Below are positions 8,168-16,463 of a stretch of DNA of 64,000 nt, one piece after another. This DNA comes from Funiculus sociatus GB2-C1 (GTDB lineage: Bacteria > Cyanobacteriota > Cyanobacteriia > Cyanobacteriales > FACHB-T130), in the NCBI RefSeq assembly GCF_039962115.1, contig NZ_JAMPKJ010000001.1, positions 1-64,000 of the forward strand, in the 5' to 3' direction. Numbering within the stretch: the first letter of the stretch is position 1; every line of letters begins with the position of its first letter. The position numbers and the translations under genes are program-made. Under the pieces are notes generated by a model that saw only the letters and a program-made list of their open reading frames with translations, had not been told where the DNA came from and did not search any database.

Positions 8168-10171
8168 TTAGTCCCAGAAATAACCTGGTTCTATTACCGT
8201 CTGCTGTTTAGCGGAGTCGTATTTTAAGAGATATTCACGAGCGATCGCTTCATTTTCGTGCAATTTATCAACCTCATTTTTTCCTATCTCAGTATCAGTA
8301 GAAAGTAATATTACCTGATGACTGGCTGAGGGAAAGTATCTCTCTACCAAATTAGCTCTATGTGAGGAATCTAAACGTCCGAGAGGCGTATCAATTGCCA
8401 CTGGCAAATTGCGCCCGGAAACCCGCGCTAATCCCCACAGAAAACTGATGGCTAGTAGTTGTTTCTCCCCGGCTGAAAGGCGATGTTTAGGTACTGACTT
8501 ACCCTGTAAATCGTAAAGGGAAAGGCTGAAGCTGTTGGTGTCAATTGCCACGCGATGCACTAAATCTGATTTGTGCAAAAGATATCGAAAACACTCTGTC
8601 ACCTCAACTTCTAATTTATTGAGTTTTCTCAACGTCAATCGTTCGCGGAAAACCTTGAGTGTTTCTTGAACTTTAGCAGATGCAGCAATAATATGCTCGT
8701 TATTTTTTCGATCAATATTTTGCTCAGTATATTGTTTTAAGTCCTTTTTTAACTTAGCGATCGCAGCGTCTAATTCAACTAAACGACGATTAGCTGTTTC
8801 ATATGCGGCCTTAGCTTCAGCAACTTTATTTTGTGCTTCTTTAAGTGCTACAAGCAGATGATTATAATCTTCAGGTGATGCAGCAGTCTGTATTTGCCTT
8901 TCCAGCCTTATAATATCTTCTTCTTTATTTTTAATAATTCCTATTTGCTGCTTTGCGAGATTTTTGGCATTTTGCAAGTAGTAAAGGATATTACCCAATT
9001 GGCTCAAGCTTTCAGTATCAGCTAATAACCACAGTTTTTCAGGCTGGATAAAATGTGAATTCAATGTATCTACATCTTGGTCAAGAAAAGTTTTAATTTT
9101 TTCAATTTCTTCTTCTGAAATACCCACCTGACTAATCCAATTCAGCAGGCGCTTATCCCGTTCAAACAATATATCCCGTGCATTTTGTGCCTGTTGAATG
9201 CGAAATTCTTTTTCTGCTTGGGTTTGTGCCTGAGTAAGTAAAGGTTCAATCAAGGCTAGCGGTAAAACATCTGCCGCTAAGTCACACATTCCTTGACGAG
9301 CTTCATCAGCTTCCGCTGTCTTTTGGTGACGCTGTTTATCTAGCTGGCTACGTTCTCCTGCAATTTTACCTCCTTCAGATATGAATTTATCAAAAGCTTC
9401 TTGCTGCTCTTTTTCGCTTTCATCCAACTTCTTTTTTATAGTCTTTAAATTTCCTATTTGCCCATCATATTCTTCTTGTTGGTGCTTTAGCTTTTGTTCC
9501 ATCTCCTCTAAGTTGGCTAAGTCTTGAGTATCTGCCAGCTCCTTACGTTTGCGGTTGACTAATATTTCTAAATCACTGGATAAACGTTCAGCCAGTTCTA
9601 GCCCTAAAAGTCCGCGAATCGCATCAACTACAATAGGTGGGGGTGTTTCCTGTTCTGCAAGTTCTTTAACTTGTTCGCCATCAAATAGAAATAAGTTAGA
9701 GATCCCTAATGGCAGTAAATTTTCAATATAATCGTCCCAAGTATTAACTAGCTCTATTCTTAGCCAATCGTCCTTTTTGGCGATATCTAATTCCAAAATT
9801 CCTAAATGGTCTTTACCATCTTTAGGATTTCTTTCCCAAGTTCTTACGATGCGGTAAATTACAGGTTTGTCATTTTCAATGTGTTCAAAAGCCAACTCAA
9901 CGCGGGTTTTTTCAGATGGTAGAGTGTGGCTGTTAACGCACTGGGAGAGAAAATCGCTATAGCTCAAGTTGCCGCGAGTGGAACATTGAGCGCGATGTCC
10001 ATAAAGCGCGAGGCGAATAGCATCCATTAAGGTAGTCTTTCCGCCGCCATTCATCCCACCTAATAAAATAATTGGGCGACGAGAATTGTCATCAACTTGT
10101 GGATAAAGATTGATAACTTGATGTCCGCGGTAGGGGCCAAAATTTTGCAGTACGAGTTCAAGAAATATCAT
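8168..10171 (-). CDS. dndD: DNA sulfur modification protein DndD (SMC-like ATPase)
   Basis: SMC/Rad50-type ATPase of the Dnd complex, thought to open or nick DNA for sulfur insertion. The 667 residues show a Walker A near 38-47 (GGMNGGGKTT), the DndD-type motif NLFLFDGEQ near 160-170, long coiled-coil arms in the middle with no CxxC zinc hook, the ABC signature LSAGEKQ, and Walker B with D-loop (LPVAIDTPLGRLD). Length is standard. It lies 132 bases after dndC on the same strand; that gap holds a short CCCAG/CTGGG hairpin. Confidence 0.96.
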   Translation of the reverse strand: MIFLELVLQNFGPYRGHQVINLYPQVDDNSRRPIILLGGMNGGGKTTLMDAIRLALYGHRAQCSTRGNLSYSDFLSQCVNSHTLPSEKTRVELAFEHIENDKPVIYRIVRTWERNPKDGKDHLGILELDIAKKDDWLRIELVNTWDDYIENLLPLGISNLFLFDGEQVKELAEQETPPPIVVDAIRGLLGLELAERLSSDLEILVNRKRKELADTQDLANLEEMEQKLKHQQEEYDGQIGNLKTIKKKLDESEKEQQEAFDKFISEGGKIAGERSQLDKQRHQKTAEADEARQGMCDLAADVLPLALIEPLLTQAQTQAEKEFRIQQAQNARDILFERDKRLLNWISQVGISEEEIEKIKTFLDQDVDTLNSHFIQPEKLWLLADTESLSQLGNILYYLQNAKNLAKQQIGIIKNKEEDIIRLERQIQTAASPEDYNHLLVALKEAQNKVAEAKAAYETANRRLVELDAAIAKLKKDLKQYTEQNIDRKNNEHIIAASAKVQETLKVFRERLTLRKLNKLEVEVTECFRYLLHKSDLVHRVAIDTNSFSLSLYDLQGKSVPKHRLSAGEKQLLAISFLWGLARVSGRNLPVAIDTPLGRLDSSHRANLVERYFPSASHQVILLSTDTEIGKNEVDKLHENEAIAREYLLKYDSAKQQTVIEPGYFWD

Positions 10172-10303
10172 TTGACAAATGCCTTGGCAAGTTTCTTCCA
10201 GGCTCAGCGTGGGAATGTACTCAGGAAGCTGGAGCCTCCCGAAATTTAATTATTTGCCAGAGCCTAAACGTAAAGGTTTCCCAGTCAGAGTCTGGGAGGT
10301 CAG

Positions 10304-11920
10304 TTAATTTCCATCATCTATATTTCTGGCTTGGAATTTGATACTTGCCCAAGTTTCTTGTTTTACAGTTTCACTGTTATCTTCATCGACAGCATCCCCC
10401 AAGGTTAGCTGTTTTACCTTGGGAATATTGCCTTCATGAACTGCTGTTTTTAGATCGCGTTTCAAGTGGGCGTTTTTTATCGCTTCTTCTGGCGATCGCG
10501 AACTCGTCTCAAAGCATTTCTCTAGAGTGTCGTATATCCCGACGCGGCGAGACTTCTTGCGATACTCGTGTTCTGTGCCTAGCAGCTTCGCGATGAGTTC
10601 CAAGTGCATCTTATCGTCGTCGCAGATTTCCTCTAGCACAGCCCATTCATCGCTACCTAATAAACTATTGCCAGCACCAGGACGCGGATCTTTGAAAGGT
10701 TCGCCTGTGACTTCCTCATAGATGCGAGGTAAACTATCATCAAACTCGTGTCTTTCTTCTAACCAGATGCGACGAATTTCGCTCATTTCTTCTATTGTAA
10801 TTAGCGTAATGTCACGCATATTTTCTGGTGCTGTGCGCTGGATTTGTGTTTGAACAGTAAGGAGTTTTCTAAGCCAATCCTCCCGCGCTTCTTTAAGATA
10901 GGGGCCAGGAATAGGCTCAACCGATATCTCACCCTCTAAGTTGCGCTCATAGAGTTGCACTTCACCAGTTCTCCGCCGGAAATCACGGCGCTCACGGTTT
11001 TCTTCAGCATCTAATTCCATACGGAAATCAAGTAGAGGTTGCATCCACTCTTTCTCTTCGTCATTCTGAATCATTGCTGTCAGTGATTTATCCTGACTAA
11101 CCATTGTGCAAACCCAGCAACCAAAACGAGAGCTACCACAACTAGGAGTAGATGTATCAACAACTAAAGGACATTCATTATCAGCGGTAGCACCCCGATA
11201 CAGGGCGAATAAGTCTTTGTTACTGTATCCCCAAGGGTTTTGCCACTGCATTAGATAAATCCAAACTTCGTCGTTCTCCCAGTCTTCAATAGGGCTATAA
11301 ACCAGGGAGTTGGGCAAGTTCATGTTAGGGCTGAGGTGATCGCGTACCCGTTGAGCTTCCATTTTTTTCATTCTGTTAGCACGTTTTGTGCTTTCAGCTT
11401 TGCGAGTACCCAAGACAAGAATGGCTTCACCGCTGGAGCGAATAACATTACGAATAAAGCGGTTAGAGGGATTAATTTTGAGGCGTTCTGTACACCAGCG
11501 AAATTTTCCTCGCGGCGCTGGATACCCTTTACCAATCAAACCTACCCAAAATGTCTCTTTGAATTCTGGTTGTAGCAGATGGGGTTCAAAGGGCAGTCCT
11601 TGCGCTTCAGCCTCAGACTTCATCTGTTTAAGGGAATTGCGTACCCAGGCAGCAACTATTGGGTTCTCTACCAGCGTGTCTGTTGTGATAACATATATCG
11701 TCTTAGTCCGCTTTTCGGGCGGGAGGGAAGCGATCGCATTCCAGATCAACTGTAAGGTTGCACTAGAATCTTTCCCGCCACTATAGCCGACACACCAAGG
11801 TATTTCGTCTAAGCAGTATAACTCTTGGATTTCAGTGGTGAGAGCTTGGATATCATCCACTAATTCTGCCACAGTACGCGCTGGCTGATTTTTATTTTCT
11901 TGCTGTTGCGTTGTAGCCAT
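10304..11920 (-). CDS. dndC: DNA sulfur modification protein DndC (PAPS-reductase-like)
   Basis: DndC activates sulfur or the DNA backbone with an ATP-pyrophosphatase fold and an Fe-S cluster. The PP-loop SGGKDSS is at residues 47-53. The cysteine cluster typical of DndC lies near 248-275 (ECPLVVD, then PSCGSSRFGCWVC). The 538 residues fit the family. It is the first gene of the minus-strand dndCDE set and is transcribed away from dndB across a 163-base shared region. No dndA desulfurase is present, so sulfur presumably comes from a chromosomal IscS/SufS; that is inference. Confidence 0.96.
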   Translation of the reverse strand: MATTQQQENKNQPARTVAELVDDIQALTTEIQELYCLDEIPWCVGYSGGKDSSATLQLIWNAIASLPPEKRTKTIYVITTDTLVENPIVAAWVRNSLKQMKSEAEAQGLPFEPHLLQPEFKETFWVGLIGKGYPAPRGKFRWCTERLKINPSNRFIRNVIRSSGEAILVLGTRKAESTKRANRMKKMEAQRVRDHLSPNMNLPNSLVYSPIEDWENDEVWIYLMQWQNPWGYSNKDLFALYRGATADNECPLVVDTSTPSCGSSRFGCWVCTMVSQDKSLTAMIQNDEEKEWMQPLLDFRMELDAEENRERRDFRRRTGEVQLYERNLEGEISVEPIPGPYLKEAREDWLRKLLTVQTQIQRTAPENMRDITLITIEEMSEIRRIWLEERHEFDDSLPRIYEEVTGEPFKDPRPGAGNSLLGSDEWAVLEEICDDDKMHLELIAKLLGTEHEYRKKSRRVGIYDTLEKCFETSSRSPEEAIKNAHLKRDLKTAVHEGNIPKVKQLTLGDAVDEDNSETVKQETWASIKFQARNIDDGN

Positions 11921-12001
11921 TTCTCCCTACCTACCAAAACATGAGTATTCTTCACCCAACAATATCTACTGCAAGGGTAACTTCTGTATTTTAAAGCTTA
12001 A

Positions 12002-12017
12002 AGGTTTTTAAAAACCT
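12002..12017. promoter_or_regulatory. Perfect 16-bp palindrome between dndC and dndB
   Basis: AGGTTTTTAAAAACCT lies in the divergent dndC/dndB intergenic region, 82 bases from the dndC start and 67 from the dndB start. DndB is known in other bacteria to repress dnd transcription by binding near its own promoter, so a symmetric operator here is plausible. No binding evidence exists for this site. Confidence 0.45.
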
Positions 12018-12083
12018 ATATCTTAGCACGGACTTTTTTAGAAAATTAAGCTGTACTACCCCATACTCTGAAAGCCAATCACT

Positions 12084-13682
12084 ATGAATGACAGTGCATT
12101 TGACCCGACCGCTGATGTCCCTAGCGAATACCAGAAGGGGGAAATCCGAGATCAACAGATACTCGCTGTCCTGCTGGAGAACTATCTTGGGAGGAACGAT
12201 CAGATTTTCGTTCAGAAAACTGAGATGGGTGGTATTGAGGCTTATGTAGGCTCTGTCACCCTGGAATGGTTTGCAAATCGGGTTAACTTCGCCTCTTGCT
12301 TACCCCTGCTTCAGAAAAAATACAATCCAGAGACGGGTAACATCGAGATTGACGCGGATAGCATTGATGAAATTCAGCAGCGTCCGCTTGATTGGTCGCG
12401 TCAAGCACCCCTAGTGCAGTATTTGGCGGCTCGGAAAAATCACAAGTTTCCGCCAGTTCTCGTAGTTATTAACCAACCTTGGGTGGATACTCCCAAAGCT
12501 GGTGAGTGGGATAGCCACAGACGAGCCACAAAATCTACTACCGAATTCACGCCACTGGATAAAGATGGTAAAGTCGGTTTGCTCAACCTTTCTGAGGCGG
12601 ATGTAACCGTTTATGCGCTGGATGGTCAACATCGACTGATGGGGGTGCAGGGTTTGATGGAGTTGATTAGAACTGGTAAACTCCAACGGTACAAAAAGGA
12701 TAAAACTCCTTACGACACTTTCATTACGCTTGCTGACTTGATAGAACAGTATCAAGTCGAACCTGCTTATCTGCAAAGCTTACCCAAGGAAAAAATTGGT
12801 ATTGAGTTCATCTGCGCGATCGCTGCTGGGGAAACCCACGAACAAGCAAGGCGACGGGTGAGATCGCTCTTTGTTCATGTCAACCTGATGGCTACACCTT
12901 TGAGCAAAGGACAGTTAGCACAGCTGAATGAGGATGATGGGTTTTCGATTGTTGCTAGAAAAATCGCTGTAACCCATCCGCTTTTGCAACAGCACTCAGA
13001 TCGCAAGCCCCGCGTTAATTGGAATAGTGCGACTGTTGCAGCGAAGTCAACGGTTTTGACGACGTTACAAGCTCTCAAAGAGATGTCTGAGCGATATTTG
13101 GGGCAAAAATTTCCTCACTGGAAACCCTTGGAAAAAGGTCTAATTGCCATGCGGCCGGAGGATGAGGAACTGAAGGAGGGAATAGAGGATTTTCAGAAGC
13201 TTTTCGATAATTTGGCAAACCTTCCAAGTTATCAGATACTCGAAGACATGGATACGCCGGAATTACGACGCTTCAGCTTTGAGAAGGATGGCGGTGAGGG
13301 AAATATGCTTTTCCGTCCTGTTGGTCAAGTGGCTTTAGTTCAAGCTTTGGGAATCTTGGTATTTAGGAAAGGTTTATCGCTGGAAGACATTTTTAAGAAG
13401 CTGCGGAAGTTCGACCTGGAAGGCGGATTTAGTGGTATGGAGTACCCGCAATCTCTGTGGTATGGGGTTTTATATGACCCAAATAAAAAGCGGGTGCAGG
13501 TTTCTGGAAGGGATTTGGCGGCGAGGTTAGTAGTTTACATCTTGGGTGGAATTCAGGATCAGATGGAACGTGCGGAACTTCGCAAGGCTCTGGCTGATGC
13601 AAGAACTATTGAAAAACAAACGATGGGCTTTGATGGTAAGTTTGTTGAACCGAAAGCAGTAGGGCTTCCACCAGTCCTTTAA
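12084..13682 (+). CDS. dndB: DNA sulfur modification protein DndB (DGQHR domain)
   Basis: DGQHR-domain protein acting as transcriptional regulator of dnd genes and modulator of phosphorothioate density in studied systems. The motif VYALDGQHRLMGVQG puts DGQHR at residues 180-184. At 532 residues it is longer than many DndB proteins (about 360), with extra sequence before and after the core. Compatible features include VHVNLMATPLSKGQ, a typical downstream block. It is divergent from dndCDE and precedes the HNH/DGQHR pair. Confidence 0.92.
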   Translation: MNDSAFDPTADVPSEYQKGEIRDQQILAVLLENYLGRNDQIFVQKTEMGGIEAYVGSVTLEWFANRVNFASCLPLLQKKYNPETGNIEIDADSIDEIQQRPLDWSRQAPLVQYLAARKNHKFPPVLVVINQPWVDTPKAGEWDSHRRATKSTTEFTPLDKDGKVGLLNLSEADVTVYALDGQHRLMGVQGLMELIRTGKLQRYKKDKTPYDTFITLADLIEQYQVEPAYLQSLPKEKIGIEFICAIAAGETHEQARRRVRSLFVHVNLMATPLSKGQLAQLNEDDGFSIVARKIAVTHPLLQQHSDRKPRVNWNSATVAAKSTVLTTLQALKEMSERYLGQKFPHWKPLEKGLIAMRPEDEELKEGIEDFQKLFDNLANLPSYQILEDMDTPELRRFSFEKDGGEGNMLFRPVGQVALVQALGILVFRKGLSLEDIFKKLRKFDLEGGFSGMEYPQSLWYGVLYDPNKKRVQVSGRDLAARLVVYILGGIQDQMERAELRKALADARTIEKQTMGFDGKFVEPKAVGLPPVL

Positions 13683-13793
13683 CACGCCGAGTCAATGGGG
13701 TGTTTCTGAGTATGGAGTAGTTCCGGGTAAGACTTGGATCTCAGATACACTCCAATCAACTAAAATTAAACATGAAGTCTTTTATGTTAATCA

Positions 13794-14597
13794 ATGAATG
13801 GTACTAATCCAGGACAGGAACTACGCAACTTTTTAAAAGAGCTTTATCCTCATAATTATAACAATACAGATTTTAAGGAAATAGAATCTTTTATTTCAGA
13901 AATTGACAGCGCTTTAATAGCTAATGGTAATTTTTTTCAAATAGTTTATGAAAGCAGTATAAATTATATGGTAAGGAGATTTATAAATACTGCTGAGTAT
14001 TTAAAAAGGAAGTATGAATCAGACGAGTTTCCACCAGAAAAATTTGTAGAGGAGCTTAGACGTTTCATTATAAAAGCAACCCGTATTCCACGAGACAAAA
14101 CCGAAAAACTTTTAGTTTTATTACAGGCTTGTCTTCAGTCAAAAGGCAGAAAAGTAAAACCACCTCGTAAGAAACGCCTGCTCAAAGAATATCAGGCTAA
14201 AAATGAACTGCGTTGTTATATTTGTGGCAAGGATTTAGATGAACAGGAATCAGAGATTGAACATATATGGCCAAGAACGATGGGTGGTGCTACTGAAGAT
14301 TTCAACCTCAAAATATCTTGTTCTATTTGCAACGATAAAAAACAGCACTATATTGATGCAAGTGACTTTCACTATGAACAAATATGCTTGGTAAGTGATA
14401 AGAGTGATGAAAACTTTTCTAAGGAAATGAAAAAAGAGTATAGAATAGCGGTATGGGCAAAAAGTGATTATAGTTGCACAGTATGTGGAGAGCCAGCTTC
14501 AATTGTGGGTACATTAAATTTTGGTCGCATCAACCCAGATGACAGCTGGCACTTTCTTAACACTGAAGCCTATTGCGATGAACATACTCCAGAATAA
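13794..14597 (+). CDS. HNH endonuclease, Dnd-linked
   Basis: A 267-residue nuclease candidate. The N-terminal 120 residues are helical with no domain I recognise; 118-130 is very basic (KGRKVKPPRKKR). The HNH core follows: CYIC (141-144), EIEHIWPRTMGG with His157, Asn171, then CSICNDKK (176-183). A second zinc-binding pair CTVC appears near 228-231, with Cys and His close to the end. It lies 111 bases after dndB and 31 bases before a DndB-like gene. Phosphorothioate-dependent HNH enzymes exist (ScoMcrA class), but I see no sulfur-binding domain here, so a role in sensing the modification is inference. The gene is AT-rich and free of HIP1. Confidence 0.85.
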   Translation: MNGTNPGQELRNFLKELYPHNYNNTDFKEIESFISEIDSALIANGNFFQIVYESSINYMVRRFINTAEYLKRKYESDEFPPEKFVEELRRFIIKATRIPRDKTEKLLVLLQACLQSKGRKVKPPRKKRLLKEYQAKNELRCYICGKDLDEQESEIEHIWPRTMGGATEDFNLKISCSICNDKKQHYIDASDFHYEQICLVSDKSDENFSKEMKKEYRIAVWAKSDYSCTVCGEPASIVGTLNFGRINPDDSWHFLNTEAYCDEHTPE

Positions 14598-14616
14598 GTT
14601 TTTAACTAGACATAAT

Positions 14617-14623
14617 GAGGAGG
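14617..14623 (+). promoter_or_regulatory. Strong ribosome binding site fixing a GTG start
   Basis: GAGGAGG sits 5 bases before GTG at 14629. This decides the start of the DGQHR gene over in-frame ATG or TTG codons upstream, which would overlap the HNH gene. Confidence 0.75.
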
Positions 14624-14628
14624 TTTTT

Positions 14629-15792
14629 GTGGAAGATAGAATTTACTTTGGTTGTTTTGTAAGGCAACGCATAGATAAGAATACTACTCCTTTCTTTGTA
14701 TTTTATGCTCGTGTAAAAGATATTAAGCAGTGGGCTAGAGTTCGGCGAGTGGAAGATTCTACAGACGGTACCCAACGCTTGTTACGAGAAACTAGAAGCA
14801 AGGCAATAACTAGATTTGTAAAATCTGGCTTCAATAATACCATTCCTAATAATATTCTTTTGGCATTTGAGCCTGACAAAGCAAAATTTTCTTCTTTAGA
14901 AGAAAAGTTATCTGGATGTCTTTCTGAAGCTAACTTTCATAATGGTTGTGAACAACAGATGGAATGGGGAACACTTGAGTTCTCCTGTAATACTTCTGGA
15001 AATGACTATTGTGCATATGTAGTAGATGGACAACATCGCCTCTATGGTTTGTCAGAGTTTGATTCTGAAGATTTACCTATACTTGTTGTGAGCTTGGTCA
15101 ATGCTAGTATAGAAGAACAGGCATTTCAGTTCATAGTGATAAATAATAAAGCTGTAAGAGTTCCTACAAATAATGTTAAGGCTATAATTGCTAATTTAAA
15201 TGAAGAAGAACTTCAAAATCGCCTTTTAAAAGCGGGCGTAAAATATGGAAATACATCACCTACACTCCGAGATGTCAATGATCTAGATATAAGCCCTTTT
15301 CAAAATTTACTTAAGTGGCCATACAATAAAGAGGGTAATCAATTAGTTGAAATTGCAGCAATAGAACAATCTATAAAATATTTAAGAGCAATGTTTACAT
15401 TTTTGGATGAGGATGAAGATTCTTTAGTTGAGATTTTTTGTGCTATATGGCGAGTTATAAAAGACAACTATACAGAATTATGGGGTAAAGAAAACACATT
15501 CATGAAGAAAGTAAATATCAATGCCTTGAATGAGTTCATTACTGATCGTTTGAAGTTTGCATGGGAATTAAGCCTTGTAGATATTTTTAATTCTGAACAA
15601 TTAGAAACACAGGTTTTACATATTGTTAAATTACTTCCTCAAGAGTTTTGGAAAGCAGAATGGACTATTAAGCTTCAAGATAGTGCTAATGTGAGAAAAC
15701 AAATAAAAGAAGATTTGTCAACGTTAGCAGACAATTGCAGGCTAAGAAGGCCTTGGAACGAAGATTTAAATTTACCTATAACAGAAGGGTAA
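14629..15792 (+). CDS. DGQHR-domain protein, second DndB-like
   Basis: From the GTG start the product is 387 residues. VVDGQHRLYGL puts DGQHR at 133-137, and the block EQAFQFIVINNKAVRVPTN after it matches the general DGQHR/DndB layout. It is shorter than and clearly divergent from dndB 950 bases upstream. It follows the HNH gene after 31 bases, so the two are probably one transcript. DGQHR proteins bind DNA or nucleotide cofactors; here it might direct or restrain the HNH nuclease, which is inference. The gene is AT-rich and lacks HIP1 sites. Confidence 0.85.
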   Translation: MEDRIYFGCFVRQRIDKNTTPFFVFYARVKDIKQWARVRRVEDSTDGTQRLLRETRSKAITRFVKSGFNNTIPNNILLAFEPDKAKFSSLEEKLSGCLSEANFHNGCEQQMEWGTLEFSCNTSGNDYCAYVVDGQHRLYGLSEFDSEDLPILVVSLVNASIEEQAFQFIVINNKAVRVPTNNVKAIIANLNEEELQNRLLKAGVKYGNTSPTLRDVNDLDISPFQNLLKWPYNKEGNQLVEIAAIEQSIKYLRAMFTFLDEDEDSLVEIFCAIWRVIKDNYTELWGKENTFMKKVNINALNEFITDRLKFAWELSLVDIFNSEQLETQVLHIVKLLPQEFWKAEWTIKLQDSANVRKQIKEDLSTLADNCRLRRPWNEDLNLPITEG

Positions 15793-15817
15793 TGACCCAA
15801 CGATTTCAAAGATTAGT

Positions 15818-16291
15818 TCAAGACAAAAACTTGCTCAAGTCAAATTCCTCGTCTTGCTGCTCTTTGTACGTTCGTTCATAACTTAAAAATAATAAAATTC
15901 GCTCTGAATAATCTACTGATCCGCGCAACTCATTTTGCAGGATCTCTAGTCCACCATTAGCGTACTCTTCAAAGATATGATTGCGTTTAGCTTCATATTC
16001 TTCTTCATTAAGGGATAAAATTTTTATATCTTGAGTTTCAGTAATGCCTAATAATTTGATTACCCAATCATGACCCATTGTTGCAAAATACTCTAACCTA
16101 ATGGGAGAAGGTTCTCTTTTAGAAATTTCCCCTAAAGGTACACGCTTTTTATGCTTTGCACCTAAAGCTGCTGCAAACACGATCGCATCAGCATAGGTTT
16201 GGAAAGGTCCTGTTGCACCATCTGCCGATGTTAAAGCCTTCACTAAATCTGCTTTATCTTTAGCAACTCTAATTCTGCCCGTTTCAGCCAT
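15818..16291 (-). CDS. Dnd system-associated protein 4
   Basis: A 157-residue soluble protein matching my recollection of the family called dnd system-associated protein 4: opening RIRVAKDKADLVKALTSADG, then GPFQTYADAIVFAAALGAKH, and an acidic C-terminus. The family was defined by co-occurrence with dnd genes, and its biochemical role is unknown. It is convergent with the DGQHR gene (25 bases between them). It supports extending the Dnd locus to this point. Confidence 0.75.
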   Translation of the reverse strand: MAETGRIRVAKDKADLVKALTSADGATGPFQTYADAIVFAAALGAKHKKRVPLGEISKREPSPIRLEYFATMGHDWVIKLLGITETQDIKILSLNEEEYEAKRNHIFEEYANGGLEILQNELRGSVDYSERILLFLSYERTYKEQQDEEFDLSKFLS

Positions 16292-16463
16292 TTTATAAAT
16301 ATATGGTTTTTTGACATCTTAACTGAAAGCTGGAAGCGATCGCATTCTCCCAAAATACGCGATCGCATCCATCACCCAAATAACGCGATCGCTATCCCCA
16401 AGCCGTATTTAAACTTTTATAACAAATGTGTCAGAAGTTTTTGAGGATGCGATCGCATTTGAA

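Noticed and set aside
12084-13682. dndB as a possible DndB-HNH fusion because of its extra length
   Set aside because: The extra residues contain no HNH, PIN or zinc motif, and the DGQHR core is near the expected place. It is only a longer DndB.
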